Positions 56,342-64,000 of a stretch of 64,000 nucleotides of DNA are shown here, piece after piece. Source of the stretch: Streptomyces rubradiris (lineage in GTDB: Bacteria; Actinomycetota; Actinomycetes; Streptomycetales; Streptomycetaceae). Under the pieces are notes generated by a model. The model did no database searches, was not told where the DNA came from, and saw nothing but the letters and a program-made list of their open reading frames with translations. The stretch covers positions 2,046,001 to 2,110,000 of the forward strand of contig NZ_BNEA01000015.1 in assembly GCF_016860525.1 (NCBI RefSeq), written 5' to 3'. Both the position numbers and the translations under genes were made by a program. Each line of letters opens with the position of its first letter. The first letter of the stretch is position 1.

Positions 56342-56610
56342 GAGCGTCAAATGAGCGTCACGACGCCTCGCAGAGCGTCATTTGAGCGTCAAGACATCGC
56401 CCGTAACGCACATGGCGCACATCATGCGCACCCACCGAAACCGCAGGTCATCGGCCCTTTCCGGCAGGTTCTAGAATCGCCACGCACTCCACATGATGCG
56501 TCATCGGAAACATGTCACGCAGTGTCGAGACGGAAGAAAGTGCAGCTCAGGCCAGGTTTTTCGGATCTGCCAACGGGCTTCCGGGAGCCTGGAGCGTCAA
56601 ACGAGCGTCA
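56342..56610. repeat. Left island-flank repeat with paired GAGCGTCA octamers
   Basis: GAGCGTCA occurs at 56342, 56353, 56373, 56384, 56592 and 56603, always in pairs 11 bp apart (GAGCGTCA-NNN-GAGCGTCA). Between the pairs lies the TrmA/RlmCD-like tail. The same arrangement and several blocks of shared sequence recur at 63654-64000 in the same orientation. Confidence 0.75.
56448..56530 (-). pseudogene. 3' tail of a TrmA/RlmCD-type RNA uridine methyltransferase
   Basis: Minus-strand frame VSTLRDMFPMTHHVECVAILEPAGKGR then stop (56448-56450). DMFPMTHHVECVAILE is the conserved C-terminus of TrmA/RumA-family tRNA or rRNA m5U methyltransferases, including the C and E near the catalytic site. Nothing upstream of it is recognisable, so only the last about 25 codons survive. 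Confidence 0.75.
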
Positions 56611-56659
56611 CGGCCGCTGAGCGGTGAGGCCGTACGGCGGACTCCGGTGGCCGTGCGGG

Positions 56660-57337
56660 TCACATTCGGTCCCACCGCTCCGGCAGCCGCATCCTGCAGC
56701 CGGGCCATGAGGTCCAGCTCGGCGGGCCAGACGTAGCGGATGGGAATGGCCAGGTATCTGCCGCGGCTGTCCCGGAGGGAGACGTGATGCGAGCTGACGG
56801 ACTGGCTGCCCACGTCGTGCAGGTCAAACCCGAGCCGCCTCTCGCCCACCCGGAACGGCACGGCGTTCTGCCCGGGCGGCAGCCGCCACAGGTCGAGGCA
56901 CACCGACCGCGACGACGAAACAGCCGCCGGGCTACAGATGAACGGCTGCGTTGTGGAAGCAGTCCACCTGGGAGTCCTGCGAGGTCAGGTTCGTGATCGT
57001 GTTGCGGACGAGGTAGGCGCCGAAAAGCTCCCCTCGACCTTGGCGGTCGCGAAGTCCCCGATCGTGACACCGATCCCGCCCCCACCGGGATTGCTCCGCA
57101 GGCGCTCGACCATCGCCCGCCACATGTCGATGCCGTGCACCTCGACACCACGCGCCGCGAGCGGCGGGGCGATCCGCCCGGTCCCGACCCCCAACTCCAG
57201 CGCCCGCCCGTCGTTCCCGGCCAGCTCCGCCAGCAGATCCACGGCATGCTCCACGCCCCCCGATCGAACATCTCGGCCGATGACTCGTCGTACGACGCGG
57301 CGACGGACTCTTCGAAGTAACCGTCTTCATCCAGCAT
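56660..57337 (-). pseudogene. SAM-dependent methyltransferase broken by several frameshifts
   Basis: Continuous similarity is scattered over frames on the minus strand: MLDEDGYFEESVAASYDESS from 57337; then VDLLAELAGNDGRALELGVGTGRIAPPLAARGVEVHGID (SAM motif I) before 57125; then YLVRNTITNLTSQDSQVDCFHNAAVHL (stop at 56932); then CLDLWRLPPGQNAVPFRV and RYVWPAELDLMARLQDA to about 56690. At least three frame changes separate the parts. It was a class I methyltransferase of about 230 aa and cannot be functional. Confidence 0.85.
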
Positions 57338-57489
57338 GCGTGACGGTACGGCGGCGCCGGACCGGAGCCCGACACTTTCCGGCGCGGCCGGCACCGGGTA
57401 CGGGCGAACTGATCGCGCGTCAAGTGGACTGGCTAACATCCATTCACACGCGCGACGCACACCTGATCGATTAACGGGGAGCATGGGGG

Positions 57490-60400
57490 ATGGGCTACAC
57501 GATCCCGGGTTGGCTGGACGAGATACTCGACGTCATCGGGATCAGCTTCCCGAACGTCGACGAGGACGACTACCGCGAGATGGCCACGTCCATGCGGGAG
57601 TTCGCCGACAACTTCGAGGGCAAGGGCGGCGACGCGCACCAGGCGGTGAGCCGGATCCTGTCGTCCTCGCAGGGCTGGGCCGTCGACGCGATGGAGAAGC
57701 ACTGGTCGCACGTCAAGGCCGGGCATCTCGACAAGATCCCCGAGCTGGCGCGGCTGTTCGCGGACGCGTGCGATGTCGTCGCGGACATCATCTACGGGAT
57801 GAAGATCAAGGCCGAAATCGAACTCGGGGCGATGGCCGCCTCGGTGGGCATCTCTCTCGGCCTCGCCGCCTTCACCGGCGGCCTGTCCGCGCTACTCGGT
57901 GCCGCCGAGATCACCGCCATGCGGCAGGCGGTCAAGCGGATCATCGACGAGGCCGCCGACCGGATTGTGGACGAACTGGTCGCCCGGGTGACCGAACCGG
58001 TCAACGCCAAGCTGGAGAAGATGGTCGAGGACGCGGTCCTGGACCTGGCCGAGGGCGCGTTCTCCCTGCCCCCCGAGCCCACGACCGGCGGTGGCGGCTC
58101 CGGCAAACACGGCCACGGCGGCGGCATGCAGCTCGCCTCGGCCGGCGCCGGGGCGATGATGCTCGCCTCCGCAGGGGGCGGATCCGGTAGTGACCTGCAC
58201 ATCGACCACGTCGAGTTCGAGGACGGCGCCGACAAGGTCTCCCGGCGCGGCGGCGACCTGCACACGGCCGTCACCGACCCGTTGGAACGCGCCAAGGGCC
58301 ACTTCGGCCGCACAAAGGGCAGGGATGCCTTCACCGCGCCCTTCGAGTCGGTCCTGGAGGGCGCCCTCAAGGGCTCGGAGAAGGCCGTCAAGAAGATCGT
58401 CAAGCACCTCTCCGAGACCGTCCCGGACCGCGTGAAGGCCACCTCCCGCCTGCACAAGGGCAACGACATCGACATCGGTCGGCGGGCCAACAGCGTCCAC
58501 GTCAACTCCGGCACGGCAGGCGACGGTTCAGGCCACCACGGCGCCCCCGTCACCGGCCGCAAGCCGGGCCCCGGCCTGAAGATCGACTCTGCTGACCTGT
58601 CCAGACAAGGCCGCGAGCTGAACACCAAACAGCTGTGCGGCGATCCGATCGACATGGCCAGCGGCCAGATGGTGCTTGCCCAGACGGATGTTGCGTTGCC
58701 GGGGGTCCTGCCCCTGATCCTGCGCCGTACCCACCTCTCCGGCTACGAAGAAGGCCGATTCTTCGGCCCGTCGTGGGCCTCCACCCTCGACGAACGGATC
58801 CAGCAGGATGACGCTCTGGGCGGATACTGGTGGCACCGGGAGGACGGGTCCGCGCTCGCCTATCCGCGCATGCCCGACCTGCCCGGCGACCGGGTGGGGC
58901 CCGCCGAGGGCGTCCGCCTCCCGCTGACCTATGTGAGTCGCGGCAGCGGTTACGTCCTGACGGTGGAGGACCCGTACTCAGGACTCACGCGCCAGTTCGA
59001 AGCCGGTACGGCGCAGGGCGGACCGTGGTGGCTGGTCGGCATCGAGGACCGCAACGGAAACCACATCTCCGTCGAGCGCGACGACGACGGTGTTCCGCTC
59101 ACGGTCACCCACAGTGGCGGTTACCGCATACGCGTCGACCACGACGACCAGCAGCGCATCACCGTGCTGTGGGCCCTCACCGACGACGCCCCGGTACGCC
59201 TGCGCACCTTCGGCTACGACGCCACGACCGCGAACCTGAGCGAGGTTCACAACGCGGTCGACGCGCCTACGCAGTTCACCTACGACGGCGCCCACCGCGT
59301 GACGGGGTGGCGGGACTCCAACGACACCGAGTTCACCTACGTCTACGACGCCGAGGGACGGGTGATCGAGACCCGCGGGACCGACGGGATCCTCAACTCC
59401 CGCCTGATCTATGGCGAGCGCCAGGACGACGGCACCAGCACCACCACGTACACCGATTCACTCGGCAACACCACGATCTACCGCGCCAACCGGCATGGGC
59501 AGATCGTCGCGATCACCGACTCGCTCGGGCACACCACCACCCAGACCTGGGACCGCCACGACCACCTGCTCTCCCGCACCGACCCACTGGGTCGTACCAC
59601 CCGCTGGACGTGGGACGACGCGGGCGACCTGATCTCGGTCACGGCTCCCGACGGCACGAGCAGCCACGTCGCCTACAACGCGCTGCACTTGCCGGTCCGC
59701 GTCACCGATCCCCAGGGAGCGACCTACGTCCAGGACTTCGACGCACGGGGCAACTGCACCACCCTGACCGCACCGGACGGCTCGGTTCACCTGTTCACCC
59801 ACCATTCCACGGGCGCCGTCGCCACGGTCAGCGGTCCCGCGGGCGACGCACTCCGCATCGACACCGACCCGGCGGGCCTGGCCACCGTCCTGGAAGACGC
59901 GCAGGGGAACAGCACCCGCTATCTGCGGGACGCCTTCGGACGCCCGACGCGCATCACCGACCCGCTCGGAGCGACCACCACGCTCGTGTGGGACGCCGAG
60001 GGCCGGCTGCGGGAACGGACCGCGGCCAACGGCGCCACCGAATCATGGTCGTACGACGGAGAGGGCAACTGCACCGGCCACACCGACGCTGTCGGGGGGC
60101 GTACGCGGCTGATCCACGGCCCCTTCGACCTGCTGGTCGCCCGTATCTCCCCGGACGGCGTGGAACACCAGTTCCGCTATGACACCGAACGCCGGCTGAC
60201 CGAGGTGCTCAACCCCAAGGGACTCGTCTGGAGGTACGTCTACGACGCCGTCGGACAACTGGTGAAGGAAACCGACTTCGACGGGCACGAGACGACATAC
60301 CGCTACGACGCGGCAGGCGACCTGACCGCGCGGATCAATGCAGCGGGGCAGACCGTCGGTTACCACTACGACGTGGCCGGCCAACTCGTCGAGAAGGTAG

Positions 60401-62223
60401 TCGACGGCCGCAGGACCGTCTTCCGGAACGACGCGTGCGGGCGGCTGGTCTCGGCGGCCGGACCCGACGGGACACTGGCCTACGCGTACGACGCGGTGGG
60501 GCGTGTCATCGCGGAGACCATCGACGGCCGGACGCTGACCACGGCCTGCGACGCCTCGGGGCGCCGGACACTCCGCAGGACACCCGGGGGCGTCGAGACT
60601 GCGTACTCCTACGACACGGCCGGCCGCTACGCCGAGCTGTCGCTCTCGGGCCGCACCCTCTCCTTCGAGCACGACGCGGCGGGGCGGGAGGTGCTGCGGC
60701 ACCTCGGTGACCGATTCACCCTCGCCTTCACCTGGAATCCCGTCGGCAGCCTCAGCGGGCAGACACTCACCGTCCACGGCACCGCGCAGCCGTCGATCCA
60801 GCGCGGCTACACCTACCGTCATGACGGGCTCCTGACCGGCATCACCGACCGGGACGCCGGCCGGCGCTCGTTCCTGCTGGACCGGGCGGGGCGGGTCAGC
60901 GCCGTCGAGGCCGGGCACTGGAGCGAGAGTTACGCCTACGACGAGACGGGCAACCAGACGCGGGCGGCCTGGCCGGAGAAGCATCCCGGCAGCCAGGCGC
61001 GAGGAACGCGCAGCTACGCCGGAACGCGCCTGATCAGCGCCGGCAACGTGCGCTACGAGCACGATGCCGCCGGCCGGTGCGTGCTCCGGCAGGTCAAACG
61101 TCTCTCCCGCAAGCCCGACACCTGGCGTTACGCCTGGGACGCCGAGGACCGGCTCATCTCCGTCATCACCCCGGACGACACCTGCTGGCGGTACCTGTAC
61201 GACCCTCTCGGGCGGCGCATCGCGAAACAGCGTCTGTCCGCGGACGGCGCCATCGCCGAGGAAACCCGGTTCGTCTGGGACGGTTCCACACTGGTGGAGC
61301 AGACCACGCGGGTTGGCGGCGCGGCCGAACTGGTCACGCTCACCTGGGACCACGACGGCCAGGCACCTGTCGCGCAGACCGAGACCAAGTCCCTCGCGGA
61401 CGCTCCGCAGGACGTCATCGACCAGCGCTTCTTCGCCATCATCACCGACCAGATCGGCACTCCCACCGAACTCGTCGACGAGGAGGGCAGGATCGCCTGG
61501 CGGACCCGCACGACTCTCTGGGGTTCGACGACCTGGAACCAGGACGCTACCGCCTACACGCCGCTCAGGTTCCCCGGCCAGTACTACGACCCCGAGACGG
61601 GGCTGCACCACAACTACTTCCGTCACTACGATCCGGAGACCGCGCGCTATCTCACCTCAGACCCCCTCGGCCTGGACCCCGCGCCGAACCCCTTCGCCTA
61701 CGTCGACAACCCGCACACGCTGTCCGATCCGCTGGGCCTGACTCCCTGTGACGAGAACGACGTCACGTGGGGCGGCCGGGTCCGCTACGGTGCGCCCGGT
61801 CCCGGAGGCCGCGCCACCACCATGCGCGCGACGATCGAGTCCGACATGACCGGCGGAAAGACCGATCCCCGGGTCAATGTGCCCGGTTACCAGAAGTACA
61901 AGAAGCTCAACAAGACCCACTTGCTCGGCGCGCAGATCGGCGGCTCCAACCGGGACCCCCGGAACTTTGTCACCATGCACCGGTTCGCCAATTCACCGGT
62001 CATGCGGAAGATCGAGGACCAGATCAGGGAAGCGGTCGACAAGCGCGGTGAAACCATCGAGTACACCGTCACGCCCATCTACCGCACGAACGACCCCACC
62101 GACGTCATTCCGCTGGGGCTGACCATCGAGGCCCGGGGCAACAAGGGATTCGTCTTCACTCCCTACGAAGGCGGCGACAGTACGAACATCGTCACTATCC
62201 TGAACGTCCCCAAACGCATATGA
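57490..62223 (+). CDS. RHS/YD-repeat polymorphic toxin with T7SS-type N-terminus and NS-type nuclease tip
   Basis: 1577 aa. Residues 1-115 (PGWLDEILDVIGISFPNVDEDDYREMATSMREFAD...GWAVDAMEKHW) match WXG-like heads of actinobacterial T7SS-exported toxins; 110-190 have hydrophobic helices; 375-1410 are the RHS cage with a DUF6531 entry (CGDPIDMASGQMVL) and dozens of YD repeats, ending in the core FRHYDPETARYLTSDPLGL. The last about 160 residues are a toxin tip: NKTHLLGAQIGGSNRDPRNFVTMHRFANSPVMRKIEDQIREAV, then IEYTVTPIY, resembling DNA/RNA non-specific endonuclease NS_2. The immunity gene follows after 24 nt. GGGAG precedes the ATG at 57490. Confidence 0.9.
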   Translation: MGYTIPGWLDEILDVIGISFPNVDEDDYREMATSMREFADNFEGKGGDAHQAVSRILSSSQGWAVDAMEKHWSHVKAGHLDKIPELARLFADACDVVADIIYGMKIKAEIELGAMAASVGISLGLAAFTGGLSALLGAAEITAMRQAVKRIIDEAADRIVDELVARVTEPVNAKLEKMVEDAVLDLAEGAFSLPPEPTTGGGGSGKHGHGGGMQLASAGAGAMMLASAGGGSGSDLHIDHVEFEDGADKVSRRGGDLHTAVTDPLERAKGHFGRTKGRDAFTAPFESVLEGALKGSEKAVKKIVKHLSETVPDRVKATSRLHKGNDIDIGRRANSVHVNSGTAGDGSGHHGAPVTGRKPGPGLKIDSADLSRQGRELNTKQLCGDPIDMASGQMVLAQTDVALPGVLPLILRRTHLSGYEEGRFFGPSWASTLDERIQQDDALGGYWWHREDGSALAYPRMPDLPGDRVGPAEGVRLPLTYVSRGSGYVLTVEDPYSGLTRQFEAGTAQGGPWWLVGIEDRNGNHISVERDDDGVPLTVTHSGGYRIRVDHDDQQRITVLWALTDDAPVRLRTFGYDATTANLSEVHNAVDAPTQFTYDGAHRVTGWRDSNDTEFTYVYDAEGRVIETRGTDGILNSRLIYGERQDDGTSTTTYTDSLGNTTIYRANRHGQIVAITDSLGHTTTQTWDRHDHLLSRTDPLGRTTRWTWDDAGDLISVTAPDGTSSHVAYNALHLPVRVTDPQGATYVQDFDARGNCTTLTAPDGSVHLFTHHSTGAVATVSGPAGDALRIDTDPAGLATVLEDAQGNSTRYLRDAFGRPTRITDPLGATTTLVWDAEGRLRERTAANGATESWSYDGEGNCTGHTDAVGGRTRLIHGPFDLLVARISPDGVEHQFRYDTERRLTEVLNPKGLVWRYVYDAVGQLVKETDFDGHETTYRYDAAGDLTARINAAGQTVGYHYDVAGQLVEKVVDGRRTVFRNDACGRLVSAAGPDGTLAYAYDAVGRVIAETIDGRTLTTACDASGRRTLRRTPGGVETAYSYDTAGRYAELSLSGRTLSFEHDAAGREVLRHLGDRFTLAFTWNPVGSLSGQTLTVHGTAQPSIQRGYTYRHDGLLTGITDRDAGRRSFLLDRAGRVSAVEAGHWSESYAYDETGNQTRAAWPEKHPGSQARGTRSYAGTRLISAGNVRYEHDAAGRCVLRQVKRLSRKPDTWRYAWDAEDRLISVITPDDTCWRYLYDPLGRRIAKQRLSADGAIAEETRFVWDGSTLVEQTTRVGGAAELVTLTWDHDGQAPVAQTETKSLADAPQDVIDQRFFAIITDQIGTPTELVDEEGRIAWRTRTTLWGSTTWNQDATAYTPLRFPGQYYDPETGLHHNYFRHYDPETARYLTSDPLGLDPAPNPFAYVDNPHTLSDPLGLTPCDENDVTWGGRVRYGAPGPGGRATTMRATIESDMTGGKTDPRVNVPGYQKYKKLNKTHLLGAQIGGSNRDPRNFVTMHRFANSPVMRKIEDQIREAVDKRGETIEYTVTPIYRTNDPTDVIPLGLTIEARGNKGFVFTPYEGGDSTNIVTILNVPKRI

Positions 62224-62247
62224 CGCCCCCAAGGAGACACGCACCTC

Positions 62248-62796
62248 ATGCATCCCGATGTGACCAGGCTCATCGAGATCGTTCCGCCGGGCACTCCCCG
62301 GCGGACCCGTGACTGGAACGCTGTCGAACGTGCGCTCGACACGCCGTTGCCGGACGACTACAAGGAACTGGTCGAGGTCTACGGCGGCGGCGTCTTCGAC
62401 GAGACGGTATGGCTGTTCGACCCGCAGTGCCCTGACGAGGACTACAACCTCGTGGCCCAGTTCGCGGAGCGGGAGAAGGTGCTCGCCCAGCTGTGGCAGA
62501 CCGAGCCGAAGCCGGCGGAACTCGGCAGGCCGGGTACGCGGGTCCTGCCCTGGGCCTACATCGAGGACAGCGGAGCGATGCTCTACTGGCTCGCCGGGCC
62601 GGGGCAGAGTCCGAACGAGTGGACCGTGATGTTCAACGAGGGGCGCGGTCCCGAGTGGGAGCACCACGCCACTCAGTGCGCTTCCTTTCTCTTGGCCGTC
62701 CTGACGGGAGAGTCCGGGAGCTCGTATTTCCCCGACCTGCCCGCCGGTAGCCATCAGTTCGACTCCAACGACGAGATCCTCGGCGAGGAGGACTGA
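62248..62796 (+). CDS. SUKH (SMI1/KNR4) family immunity protein
   Basis: 182 aa: DWNAVERALDTPLPDDYKELVEVYGGGVFDETVWLFDP, LPWAYIEDSGAMLYWLAGPGQSPNEWTVMF and CASFLLAVLTGE match SUKH superfamily immunity proteins, which neutralise diverse nuclease toxins. It starts 24 nt after the RHS toxin stop, with AAGGAG upstream, and is therefore the cognate immunity gene. A GC hairpin follows the stop codon. Confidence 0.9.
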   Translation: MHPDVTRLIEIVPPGTPRRTRDWNAVERALDTPLPDDYKELVEVYGGGVFDETVWLFDPQCPDEDYNLVAQFAEREKVLAQLWQTEPKPAELGRPGTRVLPWAYIEDSGAMLYWLAGPGQSPNEWTVMFNEGRGPEWEHHATQCASFLLAVLTGESGSSYFPDLPAGSHQFDSNDEILGEED

Positions 62797-62798
62797 GG

Positions 62799-62829
62799 GC
62801 CCCGGCGGGCAGGTCCCGGCGGCCGGGGT
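62799..62829. terminator. Possible terminator after the SUKH gene
   Basis: CCCCGGC (62800-62806) and GCCGGGG (62822-62828) form a 7-nt stem just past the stop codon; short, GC-only, without a T tract. Confidence 0.4.
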
Positions 62830-63039
62830 CCGGTGGCGCCCGGCTCAAGGGAGGGTCCCGGTCTCCACGCCCGCGATCCGCCCGGCCGCGTCGAAGATGA
62901 CCCCGAACCACCCTGCCGCCAGGCAGTTCGGCGACGCTCCGGTCACCCTCAGTACTGGTGCGGGACGCCGTGGTGGCCGAGGAACCCGCTGACGACGTGC
63001 TGGGCCGAATGCCCGATCTCCAGGTGCCGCGCGCCGGCC

Positions 63040-63463
63040 TGGACGCGGTCAGGCCATCGCCGACCGGCTCCTCGAACGTGTCCGGTGGCTCGACACGCAG
63101 GGAGTGCCTTTGGTCGCGGGTACCGACGCGGGCATCCCCGACCCGGTCATCGACGCCGTCAACGCCGTGGAGACGGCCCGTCAGCAATGGCGAGCGCTGG
63201 CCGGCCGCCACCGGGTGCCCGTAGCGGTCATCGAGGTGGTGTGCTCCGACACACAGGTCCACCGCCGCCGACTGGAGCACCGGTCTCGGAGCAGCACGGG
63301 TTTCGAGGAACCGACCTGGAAAGCGGTGCAGCCGCGGAGGACCGGGTACGAACCCTGGACCGATCGCCGGCTGGTGGTCGATTCCGTCGCTGACCTCGCA
63401 TCGAATGTGGCGAAGGCCCGGGACTACCTGGCGATTTGCAACCGTCCAGCAGCCCGTAGCTGA
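63040..63463 (+). pseudogene. Chimeric remnant: amidohydrolase piece joined to P-loop kinase C-terminus
   Basis: From about 63055 a frame reads AIADRLLERVRWLDTQGVPLVAGTDAGIPD, an amidohydrolase C-terminal motif (GTDAG). At about 63147 the same frame turns into VIDAVNAVETARQQWRALAGRHRVPVAVIEVVCSD, then EPTWKAVQPRRTGYEPWTDRRLVVDSV, the C-terminal half of a small AAA/P-loop kinase-like protein lacking its Walker A. Two unrelated gene fragments are therefore fused. Sequence 62830-63039 before it holds nothing recognisable. Confidence 0.7.
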
Positions 63464-63653
63464 CGCGCCGGAGGCGAGCCGCCTGGACCGGTCGGCCGGG
63501 CGACGAGCGACGGATACGGCTTTCCGTGTGATCACAAGCTGACTCAGTCCTCTCTCGGCGCTCGCTGGCATCCTCGCCGTGCAGGGCCTTCGCCTTGAGC
63601 TCGACAGCTGGCCGGGCAAACGTCATGACGCTCCGCTAGAACCAGCGTCGGCC

Positions 63654-64000
63654 GAGCGTCAAGACGTTTCCCGACCGCCTCCGTGAGACATTGGCGAAGC
63701 ACCTCTCACCCGCGCCTCGCTACGCGAAACCGCAGGTGACGCACGTGGCGCGCACCTACGCAACGCTCAACGCCGTGTGCTTGGGGAAACAGGTCGAGCA
63801 CCACAGGCCGCACCTGAAGGACCCAGAAAGCCGCTGGTCAGATCCCCTTTGTAGCAGGCTCGAGGATCGCCACGCACTCCACGTGCGAGGTCATAGGAAG
63901 GATGTCGACCTGGACGGCTGCGCACGAAACACCAGGTCAGGCATAGTTTCTCGGCTCGCCCAAGGAGACGTGCGGCGCTTGGAGCGTCAAATGAGCGTCA
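63654..64000. repeat. Right island-flank repeat with paired GAGCGTCA octamers
   Basis: GAGCGTCA at 63654, 63982 and 63993 (the last two 11 bp apart, as GAGCGTCAAATGAGCGTCA) and its complement at 63626. It shares collinear blocks with the left repeat: GAGCGTCAAGAC, CGAAACCGCAGGT, GATCGCCACGCACTCCAC and GGAGCGTCAAATGAGCGTCA. It reaches the window edge and may continue. Confidence 0.75.
63838..63925 (-). pseudogene. Second 3' tail of a TrmA/RlmCD-type RNA methyltransferase
   Basis: Minus-strand frame VQVDILPMTSHVECVAILEPATKGI then stop at 63838. The same conserved C-terminus as the tail at 56448, differing at several residues (ILPMTSH against MFPMTHH), so the two are diverged relatives rather than a fresh duplication. 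No upstream part of the gene is seen before the window ends. Confidence 0.75.

Overview
The window is high-GC actinobacterial DNA and almost certainly comes from a Streptomyces chromosome, probably an accessory or arm-proximal stretch. The signs are a strong GC3 bias in every gene, frequent GTG starts, stop/start overlaps of the ATGA or GTGA type, XRE/DUF397/HATPase triads, WD40-nSTAND proteins, a CebR-type operator in front of a cellulase, and the density of remnants near the right end.

Left part (0-12.5 kb): a compact vanH-vanA-vanX cassette (D-lactate-ending peptidoglycan, glycopeptide resistance) with a papain-like C39-type peptidase overlapping its 3' end; a dienelactone-hydrolase-like protein lacking its nucleophile; a protein with the LQRSAGNAAV leader found on contractile-injection-system cargo and a C-terminal protein-glutamine-deamidase-like domain; a divergent HxlR / carboxymuconolactone decarboxylase pair around a clear operator; a small Imm1-like protein; an XRE regulator with two tandem DUF397 genes facing an anti-sigma-type ATPase; small envelope proteins; and a secreted GH62 arabinofuranosidase.

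Middle (12.7-34 kb): a valyl-tRNA synthetase that looks like a second, divergent copy; an MFS exporter with a divergent ArsR regulator; a partner-switching group (two HATPases, a STAS antagonist, a winged-helix regulator); a GNAT; a cobalamin-riboswitch-controlled BtuCDF-like importer; an operon of apparently second-copy tsaD, a GNAT and alaS; and a two-gene conflict module in which EACC1 precedes a caspase fused to a large SF1 helicase.

Right-centre (34-52 kb): a LysR/IclR-flanked aromatic catabolic operon (FAD monooxygenase, amidohydrolase, extradiol dioxygenase, two fumarylacetoacetate-hydrolase-family enzymes, cyclase), followed by secreted lectin-like and DUF4185 (GH183-like) proteins, a large HTH-nSTAND1-WD40 signalling protein, a decayed phosphopantetheinyl transferase, and an AraC/DUF1772/NmrA-like group.

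Right end (52-64 kb): a CebR-operator-controlled GH9 cellulase, then a graveyard zone with a broken DUF4097 gene, an unlabelled five-repeat degenerate type I-E-like CRISPR array without cas genes, a methyltransferase split over several frames, and a 4.7-kb RHS/YD toxin (T7SS-type N-terminus, HNH/NS-type nuclease tip) with its SUKH immunity gene. This toxin island is flanked on both sides by related repeats, each holding the 3' tail of a TrmA/RlmCD-like RNA methyltransferase and paired GAGCGTCA octamers. All calls are from reading the sequence; no database search was run.
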